In this document: one piece after another, positions 1 through 5,430 of the stretch
How positions within the stretch are numbered: the first letter of the stretch is position 1
Layout of the letters: each line of letters opens with the position of its first letter
NCBI GenBank assembly: GCA_916049555.1
Contig: CAJZIB010000027.1
Location: forward strand, 1 to 9,144
Source of the DNA: an uncultured Candidatus Saccharibacteria bacterium
GTDB lineage: Bacteria; Patescibacteriota; Saccharimonadia; Saccharimonadales; Saccharimonadaceae
Length of the DNA: 9,144 bases
Direction of reading: 5' to 3'
Notes under the pieces: model-generated
Databases searched by the model: none
Seen by the model: only the letters and a program-made list of their open reading frames with translations
Told to the model about the DNA's origin: nothing
Translations under genes and position numbers: made by a program

Positions 1-1
1 G

Positions 2-118
2 CGGATGTCTGGAGATTATTTAGGAGAGAGTGATTATAGTATGATTATTTTTATGACGATTGTATGGTTATTTTTAAAGTTTATTTGCTATGGAATTTTG
101 CGGCAATGTCGGGTATGA
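2..118 (+). CDS. C-terminal end of a possible membrane protein (cut by left edge)
   Basis: This frame is open from the left edge to a TGA at 116-118. It reads RMSGDYLGESDYSM followed by a strongly hydrophobic stretch (IIFMTIVWLFLKFICYGIL) and a short basic end (RQCRV). A single membrane helix with a positively charged tail is a plausible C-terminus for an integral membrane protein. The stop lies 19 nt before the next start, which fits an operon with the HAD gene. Only about 38 codons are visible, so a chance open frame cannot be excluded. No family is recognised. If real, it would be the only gene here ending in TGA. Confidence 0.4.
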   Translation, partial: RMSGDYLGESDYSMIIFMTIVWLFLKFICYGILRQCRV

Positions 119-128
119 TTACGCTAAA

Positions 129-134
129 AGGAGG
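129..134 (+). promoter_or_regulatory. Shine-Dalgarno site of the HAD/PMM-like gene
   Basis: AGGAGG (extended AAAAGGAGG from 126) sits 3 nt before the ATG at 138. It selects this ATG over the in-frame ATG at 90, which has no such site and would add 16 residues in front of the conserved HAD beginning. Confidence 0.75.
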
Positions 135-137
135 CAG

Positions 138-941
138 ATGAAAAAGATTCTTGCATTTGATATTGATCAAACTTTAAACGTGGCAAAGACGCCGATTCCA
201 GATGAGATGGCGGAAATTTTGGCAGAATGTTTGAATAGTTTTGAAGTCTGTCCGATTTCGGGACAGAAGTTTGACCAGTTTTTGATTCAGATTGTGAATA
301 GGCTGATTGAGGTGGCAAAAGTAACACCGGCGCAATTAATGCATCTTCATTTGTTTGTGGCGCAAGGGACGCAATATTATCGCTACGCGCCGATGGCGAA
401 CCAAAATGATGGTACGAAATATGACGAGAGAAACTGGGAGCTGGTTTATAGTTTCCCGCTGACTGAATCTGAGGTAACGCAGATTTCAGGGGCGATTGAG
501 CAGGCGGCGAAGGAGCTGGGCTTCTGGGAGAGTGATAAACTGAAACCTGGCGATGAAATTATTGAGAATCGTTTGTCTCAGGTGACATTTTCGGCACTAG
601 GGCAGGCGGCGGGGACCGAGGAAAAATACGCTTGGGACCCAGATTGTGAGAAGCGCAAAAAGATTGTGGAGCGAGCCTTAAAGCTAGCGCCCGAATTTAC
701 TTTTGAAATTGGCGGGACAACTAGCATTAATGCAGTGAAGCCGGGAATGAATAAGGCATTTGGCATGCAGCATCTGATGGAGGAGCTTAGTGTCTCGAAG
801 GAAGATATTTTGTATTTTGGCGACATGACGCAACCGGGTGGCAATGACTACCCAGTGATGGAGATGGGGATCGAGACGATTACAGTACGAAACCACGAGG
901 ACACCGAGTTTGCATTGCGGGGGATCTTAGGGGTTTTGTAG
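138..941 (+). CDS. HAD-superfamily protein of the eukaryotic-type phosphomannomutase fold (HAD-IIB)
   Basis: A 267-residue soluble protein. Motif I is FDIDQT (Asp8 nucleophile, Asp10 general acid/base). Motif II appears as the SGQKF region near residue 41. The C-terminal motif is YFGDMTQPGGND at 226-237, which closely follows the GDKTMPGGND of human PMM2. The stretch 189-211 (FEIGGTTSINAVKPGMNKAFGM) also matches PMM proteins. Family members interconvert mannose-6-P and mannose-1-P for glycan precursor synthesis; relatives in this fold are sugar phosphatases. Oddities: motif I has Gln where PMMs have Gly (DVDGT), and two of the cap arginines that hold the substrate phosphate in PMM2 appear replaced (Gln156, Lys163), while one is kept (Arg145). 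So the fold is clear but the reaction, mutase or phosphatase, is not. The start is fixed by a strong SD. It probably shares an operon with the gene cut by the left edge. Confidence 0.85.
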   Translation: MKKILAFDIDQTLNVAKTPIPDEMAEILAECLNSFEVCPISGQKFDQFLIQIVNRLIEVAKVTPAQLMHLHLFVAQGTQYYRYAPMANQNDGTKYDERNWELVYSFPLTESEVTQISGAIEQAAKELGFWESDKLKPGDEIIENRLSQVTFSALGQAAGTEEKYAWDPDCEKRKKIVERALKLAPEFTFEIGGTTSINAVKPGMNKAFGMQHLMEELSVSKEDILYFGDMTQPGGNDYPVMEMGIETITVRNHEDTEFALRGILGVL

Positions 942-1040
942 GTGTTTTCGGGTTCCTGTGGGTGATTTATTATCGAGACTACAGAAGCTTTTCTGATGAG
1001 ATTAACTATTCATATTCTATGTTATATTCGTGATCTATAT

Positions 1041-1051
1041 TATGGTATAAT
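1041..1051 (+). promoter_or_regulatory. Extended -10 promoter of the PRC-barrel gene, positioned for a leaderless mRNA
   Basis: TATGGTATAAT contains a perfect TATAAT (1046-1051) preceded by TGG, the extended -10 TGn element. No good -35 is seen at the usual spacing. Exactly 6 nt separate TATAAT from the ATG at 1058, so the expected transcription start coincides with that codon. Confidence 0.7.
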
Positions 1052-1057
1052 ATGCTT

Positions 1058-1645
1058 ATGTTAATCGAAGGTTCAAGACTCTTAAATTACCCTATTCTTA
1101 GTTTACATACGGCGACAGAAATTGCGCGCGTGAAGGCGTTGGTGGTTGATCCAAATTATTTGAAAATTGTGGCTTTTGAGGTAGTAGCGATAAACTCACG
1201 CAAACGTCTATTTCTTGATGTTAATAGCATTCGAGAATTTTCCAAGGTGGGAATAATCATTGATTCCGATGAAGAGTTTGTTGAACAGGGGGATATTATC
1301 AAGCTGAACGAAATTATTGCGCTTGGATTTGTGCTGGGCCACATGAAAGTAGTAAGCAAAAAGAAGAGTCTGCTTGGACATGTGCAAGATTTTACCGTGG
1401 TGACGGACAATTTTCAGATTATGCAGTTGATTGTGAAGAGACCTATCTATAAGGCTTTGATTGATCCGGAACTCATGATTGGACGTTCGGAAGTGCAAGA
1501 AATTAATGACACCGAAATTGTGATTAAGAGTGATGAAAATGCGGCGATGAAAAAATCTGGAAGTCTTGATTTTGTGCCGAACTTTGTGAATCCATTTAAG
1601 GATGGAAAATATATCGCGCACAGCGAGAATTCGACCACAGAATAG
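1058..1645 (+). CDS. PRC-barrel domain protein (two domains)
   Basis: A 195-residue protein (197 if started at the ATG at 1052). The first half (about residues 1-78: EGSRLLNYPILS, then KALVVDPNYLKIVAFEV) and the second (about 78-155: GHVQDFTVV, NFQIMQLIVKRPI, LMIGRSEVQEINDTEIVI) each have the beta-rich PRC-barrel pattern of a 'set a value / pass it on' strand series. A polar tail of about 40 residues follows. PRC barrels occur in RimM, photosynthetic reaction centre H subunits and small stress or regulatory proteins, where they bind proteins or RNA; the partner here is unknown. No signal peptide or membrane helix is seen, so it is likely cytosolic. I prefer 1058 because the -10 box ends at 1051, leaving no room for a leader or SD before 1052. 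It converges on recX. Confidence 0.75.
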   Translation: MLIEGSRLLNYPILSLHTATEIARVKALVVDPNYLKIVAFEVVAINSRKRLFLDVNSIREFSKVGIIIDSDEEFVEQGDIIKLNEIIALGFVLGHMKVVSKKKSLLGHVQDFTVVTDNFQIMQLIVKRPIYKALIDPELMIGRSEVQEINDTEIVIKSDENAAMKKSGSLDFVPNFVNPFKDGKYIAHSENSTTE

Positions 1646-1669
1646 AATCTGGAGATAGAATCTGGAGAT
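1642..1669. repeat. 13-bp tandem duplication over the PRC-barrel gene stop
   Basis: ATAGAATCTGGAG occurs back to back at 1642-1654 and 1655-1667, with two more bases of a third copy. The first copy includes the TAG stop of the PRC-barrel gene. Confidence 0.9.
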
Positions 1670-1682
1670 TCTTAAAAACGTG

Positions 1683-1710
1683 ATTTGGTGATATTCATTT
1701 GGTGATATTT
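1683..1710. repeat. 14-bp tandem duplication in the convergent intergenic region
   Basis: ATTTGGTGATATTC (1683-1696) is followed directly by ATTTGGTGATATTT (1697-1710), with 13 of 14 bases identical. Confidence 0.9.
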
Positions 1711-1741
1711 ATTAGAAATGGCGATATTTATTAGAAATAGC
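1704..1741. repeat. 19-bp tandem duplication over the recX stop codon
   Basis: GATATTTATTAGAAATGGC (1704-1722) is followed by GATATTTATTAGAAATAGC (1723-1741), 18 of 19 bases identical. The second copy carries the recX stop (TTA at 1731-1733 on the + strand), so the extra copy lies in the 3' untranslated part of recX. It overlaps the end of the neighbouring 14-bp repeat. Confidence 0.9.
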
Positions 1742-2600
1742 TTTCTGAAGAATAGTCGTCAGTGGCTGAATCGAGACCAGCTAGAGCAGAGTCGACTTCG
1801 GATTTGATGAGATCATAGGAGAAACCTTGGCGGGCGAGATAACCGATAAGTTTCTGGCGGTCGGTGGTTTTTCGAAGCTGCTTTTTGAGCATTTTTTGAA
1901 GCTCTGCCACCTCGTCGCGAACCAGCTCGCCGGTAGTGTCTGAAACCAAGGCGTCAGAAATGAGATCATCAGAGATTCCCTTCTGCTTCAGTTCTTGAAT
2001 AAGACGGCGCTGACTGATACCTTTCGACTGATGGCGATTCTCAATATAGAAACGCGTGAAGTAGGCGTCATCGATGACTTTTTGGGACTCGAGGCGGGAG
2101 ATTACCTGCTCGATCATATCATCCGTGATGCGGTCCGAAGGCTTTGAAGGGAGATTGGTTTTGGCGGAGCCGCGATACTCATAAGTGTTATTTTCGGTAA
2201 AATCAGTTTCGCGGATTTTTTGGTTCTTTTCCCTGGTGGTTTGGCGAATCTGCTTAACTTTTTCGGCATAGGCAGCGTCGGTTTCTAGTTTCTGGAGATG
2301 AGACTTGAAACGCTTCCAGGCCAGCTCGCGACGCTGTCTTTTGCGTTCGAGAAAGTCGATGACTTCTTTTTTGGAGTGAGGCCTCGAAAAACAATATTCA
2401 AGAGTTTGCTGGTAGAGTTTGCCAATACCTGACTGAGATTTGAGTTTTTTGACCTCGATGTCCGACAATGTTTGACCTTGGCTGAGTTTGGCGTCAGCTA
2501 GCTCAGAGATGGTGAGTGAAAAGCTAAATTTACCATCAAGAAAAACATTGACTCGATTTGCGTCGCGCATGGCGATTGCTAGACTAGTAATTATTGGCAT
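1731..2600 (-). CDS. recX: Regulatory protein RecX (RecA modulator)
   Basis: A 289-residue protein. RecX binds RecA filaments and limits filament growth and recombinase activity. The N-terminus (SLAIAMRDANRVNVFLDGKFSFSLTISELADAKLSQGQ, residues 6-43) is typical of the family. Helical repeat 1 is near 61-88 (KLYQQTLEYCFSRPHSKKEVIDFLERK), repeat 2 near 157-217 (DDAYFTRFYIENR, then KGISQRRLIQELKQKGIS), and repeat 3 near 229-275. Between repeats 1 and 2 lie about 65 highly charged residues (roughly 90-156, rich in Lys, Arg, Glu) absent from compact RecX proteins such as that of E. coli (about 166 aa). The gene begins 79 nt after recA on the same strand with no convincing promoter or terminator between, so co-transcription is likely. 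The upstream SD is weak (GAAG, 8 nt before ATG). Met11 is an alternative start but would lose conserved N-terminal residues. Confidence 0.92.
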   Translation of the reverse strand: MPIITSLAIAMRDANRVNVFLDGKFSFSLTISELADAKLSQGQTLSDIEVKKLKSQSGIGKLYQQTLEYCFSRPHSKKEVIDFLERKRQRRELAWKRFKSHLQKLETDAAYAEKVKQIRQTTREKNQKIRETDFTENNTYEYRGSAKTNLPSKPSDRITDDMIEQVISRLESQKVIDDAYFTRFYIENRHQSKGISQRRLIQELKQKGISDDLISDALVSDTTGELVRDEVAELQKMLKKQLRKTTDRQKLIGYLARQGFSYDLIKSEVDSALAGLDSATDDYSSESYF

Positions 2601-2679
2601 ATTGCTTACTTCAGCCTTATTTAGAATTATTTAATTATGGACCGTTCCAGATTTAGGGGTTATTTGATATTTTTTCTGG

Positions 2680-3708
2680 CTATTTCTGGCTAGCTTCGGC
2701 CTTGGTGCGAACTTTCTCCTCAATTTCAGAGAAGAGTTCAGGATTTTCTTTAAAGACACGTTTGACCGCTTCGCGACCTTGGCCAATGGTCTCGCCGTTA
2801 TATTTCAAGAAAGCACCTGCCTTATCGAGCACACCATATTGGACGGCAAGATCGAGCACGTCACCAACCTTGGAAATACCTTCGTTGTACATGATATCAA
2901 ATTCAGCAGTGCGGAATGGAGCAGCAATCTTATTCTTAACAACCTTGATTTTGGTGCGGTTACCGATAATATCTTCGCCGTTCTTGATCTGGCCGATGCG
3001 ACGAATGTCAACACGTACAGAAGCATAGAATTTAAGAGCATTACCACCAGTAGTGGTTTCAGGGTTTCCGAACATGACGCCAAGTTTCATACGAATCTGG
3101 TTGATGAAGATAACGGTTGCCTTGGATTTAGAGATAATAGCAGTGAGCTTGCGCATAGCTTGAGACATAAGGCGAGCTTGAAGACCCATCTGAGCATCAC
3201 CCATATCACCGTCAATTTCGGCCTTTGGAGTGAGGGCGGCAACTGAGTCAACGACGATGAGGTCAACAGCGTTTGAGCGGACGAGAGTCTCACAGATTTC
3301 GAGAGCTTGCTCACCATTGTCTGGCTGAGAGATTAATAGGTTGTCGATCTGGACGCCGATTTTTTCAGCATAGGAAGGATCGAGGGCGTGCTCAGCATCG
3401 ATGAAAGCAGCCTGACCACCAGTTTTTTGGACCTCAGCAATAGCGTGAAGTGCTAGAGTAGTCTTACCGGAAGATTCAGGTCCATAAATCTCGATAATGC
3501 GACCTTTAGGATAGCCGCCACCAAGGGCAAGATCGAGGGAGAGTGACCCTGACGGAATGAGTTCAATATTTACGTTATGGTTTTCGCCGAGCTTCATAAT
3601 GGAGCCGTCGCCGAATTGCTTAGTGATTTGAGCGATGGCGAGTTTCAATGCTTCAGATTTGCCATCTTGTACAGTAGTTTCTTTGGTGTCTTTTGGTTCT
3701 TTTGCCAT
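2680..3708 (-). CDS. recA: Recombinase RecA
   Basis: A 342-residue protein, close to the normal RecA length. It forms ATP-dependent filaments on single-stranded DNA, drives strand exchange and, where LexA exists, acts as its co-protease. Visible motifs: Walker A GPESSGKT at 76-83; catalytic Glu106 in FIDAEHALD; Walker B DLIVVDSVAAL at 149-159; loop L1 around EIDGDMGDAQMGLQARLMSQ at 164-183; loop L2 with NQIRMKLGVMFGNPETTTGG at 203-222, including Gln204, the ATP/DNA sensor. There is no intein. The C-terminus (RTKAEASQK) is short and basic and lacks the acidic regulatory tail of E. coli RecA. A good SD (AAGGA, 5 nt spacing) precedes the ATG, and a sigma70-like promoter lies about 90 nt further upstream. 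recX follows downstream. Confidence 0.98.
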   Translation of the reverse strand: MAKEPKDTKETTVQDGKSEALKLAIAQITKQFGDGSIMKLGENHNVNIELIPSGSLSLDLALGGGYPKGRIIEIYGPESSGKTTLALHAIAEVQKTGGQAAFIDAEHALDPSYAEKIGVQIDNLLISQPDNGEQALEICETLVRSNAVDLIVVDSVAALTPKAEIDGDMGDAQMGLQARLMSQAMRKLTAIISKSKATVIFINQIRMKLGVMFGNPETTTGGNALKFYASVRVDIRRIGQIKNGEDIIGNRTKIKVVKNKIAAPFRTAEFDIMYNEGISKVGDVLDLAVQYGVLDKAGAFLKYNGETIGQGREAVKRVFKENPELFSEIEEKVRTKAEASQK

Positions 3709-3713
3709 ATTTG

Positions 3714-3718
3714 TCCTT
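3714..3718 (-). promoter_or_regulatory. Shine-Dalgarno site of recA
   Basis: On the minus strand AAGGA (within AAAAGGAC) lies 5 nt before the recA ATG, supporting initiation at 3708. Confidence 0.75.
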
Positions 3719-3807
3719 TTTTAGAATTAATTATTTTGACCGGCAATAAATTGCGATCTTTCTCTCTACAGAAGAATAGAAAACCTTACCTCGCTCTCTT
3801 AGTTACA

Positions 3808-3835
3808 AGTATAGCTGAAGTCAAAGTTTTTTCAA
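3808..3835 (-). promoter_or_regulatory. Probable recA promoter
   Basis: On the minus strand, -35 TTGAAA (3830-3835) is separated by 16 bp from -10 TATACT (3808-3813). The predicted start is near 3801, giving a leader of about 90 nt. The rest of 3709-3927, between recA and tyrS, shows no gene, no clear terminator for tyrS and no recognisable LexA-type inverted repeat. Confidence 0.6.
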
Positions 3836-3927
3836 GCATAAGACGCGATGATTATTGAAATTAATGGAGATCGGAAAAATCAGAGTCGTGTATCTCAACA
3901 AATAATTCTTGGATATATGTGAGGCGA

Positions 3928-5226
3928 TTATTTAACTAGTGCGAATTTGTTTTTACCACGCTTCAAAACAGCGAGCGCATTAATTTCGTGTGACACATCG
4001 TTGACTTTTTCACCATTGACGGAAATGGCGTTGCCGGAAATTAGTTGCTTAGCCTCAGAACGTGAAGAACAGAGAGAAGTTTCGACAAGCGCATCGATGA
4101 GGGAGATTTTGCCAGCTTTTTCGGAAAGCCTGATCGTTGTAAGAAGGAGGGCAATAGATTCAATGTCGGATTCAGAAAGAGTTTCAATACGACGGTCGCC
4201 AAAGAGAAGGTCAGTGAGAAGGATAGCAGCGGCGGCAGAATTTTTGCCATGCACGATTTCGGTGACGCTTTTTGCGAGAGCTTTTTGAGCAAGGCGCTGC
4301 TCAGGATGTGCACGATGCTCCTCGAGGATTTTATCAATAGTTTCTTTATCGAGAACGGAGTAGATTTTGATGAGATATTCGACAGATTCGTCAGCTTGGT
4401 TGAGCCAGAATTGATAAAAATCAAAGATAGAAGTAAAGTTACCAGAGCCATTGTCGGTGCTGGCAAGCCAGACGGCGTTTCCTTCGGATTTACCAAACTT
4501 GCGACCAGTGACCGGGTCGATAATGAGTGGAGTGGACCAAACGTCAGCGCTACCGTTTTCTAGGCGCTTGATGAGGTGAACACCGGTGGAAGAGTTGCCA
4601 AACTGGTCGGCGCCACAAAGTTGAAGATCGACGCCATAGGTGCGATAGAGGTGGAGGAAGTCATAGCCCTGGATAAGAGTGTATGAAAATTCAGCATAAG
4701 AGATACCAGAACCACCTTCACCGATGCGATTTTGGATAAATTTGCGGTCGAGAAGCTGGGTCATAGAAAATGTTTTTCCGACAGTACGAAGGAAGTCGAG
4801 ATAGTTGATGTTTTTGAACCAGTCGTAGTTATCAACCATGGTGAGTTCATAATGATCATTGGTTGGATCACCATCACCGAGAGTATTGGCGGCACCGTCC
4901 AGACTGATGATGGATTCGATTTGTTTTTTGATGCAGGCCTTGTTGTGCTCGACTTCGTTTATAGTTTTGAGATCACGTTCACCATTTTCTTTTGGGTCAC
5001 CGATTTGACCAGTGGCGCCACCAACGAGGAGATATGGCTGGTAGCCGTGGCGGACAAAACAAGCGCACATCATGAGAGAGGCGAGATTGCCGATGGTTAG
5101 AGAATCAGCGGATGGGTCGGCACCCCAATAGAATTTCTTGACCTTGCGATTATCAAGTTCTTCAGGGTTTTTGATTGTATTTTCGGCGACAAAACCGCGC
5201 CAGGCTAATTCTTCGGATAATTTCAT
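3928..5226 (-). CDS. tyrS: Tyrosyl-tRNA synthetase (class Ic, bacterial TyrRS with S4 domain)
   Basis: A 432-residue cytosolic enzyme that charges tRNA-Tyr with tyrosine using ATP. Class I Rossmann features: the HIGH-equivalent is TIGN at 44-47 (within DPSADSLTIGNL), LLVGGATGQIGDP at 66-78, the tyrosine-binding YTLIQGYD at 182-189 (Tyr182, Gln186, Asp189), GADQFGN at 205-211, and the KMSKS-equivalent KFGKS at 243-247. A C-terminal S4 RNA-binding domain spans about 371-432 (SRSEAKQLISGNAISVNGEKV). Overall it aligns well with E. coli TyrRS (NYDWFGNMNVLTFLR corresponds to NYDWFKNINYLDFLR at 133-147). The first His of HIGH is Thr44. The ATG has no SD; a TATGGTAAAAT box ends 6 nt before it, which suggests a leaderless mRNA. 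It lies downstream of pbp but is separated from it by a strong terminator. Confidence 0.97.
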   Translation of the reverse strand: MKLSEELAWRGFVAENTIKNPEELDNRKVKKFYWGADPSADSLTIGNLASLMMCACFVRHGYQPYLLVGGATGQIGDPKENGERDLKTINEVEHNKACIKKQIESIISLDGAANTLGDGDPTNDHYELTMVDNYDWFKNINYLDFLRTVGKTFSMTQLLDRKFIQNRIGEGGSGISYAEFSYTLIQGYDFLHLYRTYGVDLQLCGADQFGNSSTGVHLIKRLENGSADVWSTPLIIDPVTGRKFGKSEGNAVWLASTDNGSGNFTSIFDFYQFWLNQADESVEYLIKIYSVLDKETIDKILEEHRAHPEQRLAQKALAKSVTEIVHGKNSAAAAILLTDLLFGDRRIETLSESDIESIALLLTTIRLSEKAGKISLIDALVETSLCSSRSEAKQLISGNAISVNGEKVNDVSHEINALAVLKRGKNKFALVK

Positions 5227-5232
5227 AGGTTT

Positions 5233-5243
5233 ATTTTACCATA
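5233..5243 (-). promoter_or_regulatory. Extended -10 promoter of tyrS, positioned for a leaderless mRNA
   Basis: On the minus strand TATGGTAAAAT (TGG + TAAAAT at 5233-5238) ends 6 nt before the tyrS ATG. It differs by one base from the box before the PRC-barrel gene and has the same spacing. A perfect TATAAT just upstream (5243-5248) is an alternative -10 that would give a leader of about 10 nt. No good -35 is visible; that region is occupied by the duplicated terminator arm. Confidence 0.65.
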
Positions 5244-5259
5244 TTATAGAGAGACCCAA

Positions 5260-5277
5260 AAAAAGAAGGGAGTGATT
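5260..5277. repeat. Partial second copy of the pbp terminator arm
   Basis: AAAAAGAAGGGAGTGATT is repeated exactly at 5326-5343, 66 bp away, where it forms the left arm and loop of the terminator. This copy lacks the matching right arm, so it cannot fold alone. It lies just upstream of the tyrS -10 region. Confidence 0.85.
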
Positions 5278-5325
5278 TTAGGCGAACGGCAGTGATGATA
5301 TTAGTGAGATTTTTGATTGATATAG

Positions 5326-5355
5326 AAAAAGAAGGGAGTGATTCCCTTCTTTTTT
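5326..5355 (-). terminator. Strong bidirectional intrinsic terminator after pbp
   Basis: AAAAAGAAGGGA (5326-5337) pairs perfectly with TCCCTTCTTTTT (5343-5354) around the loop GTGAT: a 12-bp stem. In either direction the stem ends in a T run (read on the minus strand: CCCTTCTTTTT). It lies 76 nt after the pbp stop and about 80 nt before the tyrS promoter, so it should end pbp transcripts and insulate tyrS. Confidence 0.88.
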
Positions 5356-5374
5356 GCCGAGAAGACTATTATTA

Positions 5375-5404
5375 TATATCGATTACATATCAGTATATCG
5401 ATTA
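5375..5404. repeat. Short direct repeat TATATCGATTA (two copies)
   Basis: TATATCGATTA is found at 5375-5385 and 5394-5404, a 19-bp period, in AT-rich DNA between the pbp stop and its terminator. The bases around the copies are partly similar, as in an eroded tandem duplication. Confidence 0.7.
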
Positions 5405-5430
5405 TATTTCGGCGAGGTCTTTAGTTTTAA

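Noticed and set aside
90..137. ATG at 90 as the start of the HAD/PMM-like gene
   Set aside because: No SD at 90, the 16 added residues are unlike the family, and AGGAGG at 129-134 points to the ATG at 138.
982..995. Small hairpin CAGAA-GCTT-TTCTG after the HAD gene
   Set aside because: Only 5 bp and not followed by a T run; too weak to call a terminator.
1657..1672. Inverted repeat AGAATCT-GG-AGATTCT as a terminator for the converging genes
   Set aside because: It results from the tandem duplication unit, has a 2-nt gap and no T run on the correct side for either gene.
3577..3858. 93-codon + strand open frame over the recA start and upstream region
   Set aside because: Antisense to recA for half its length, no SD or promoter, no family resemblance, and it overlaps the recA promoter.
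3709..3927. LexA/SOS box controlling recA
   Set aside because: No GAAC-N4-GTTC or CTG-N10-CAG type inverted repeat was found near the recA promoter by eye.
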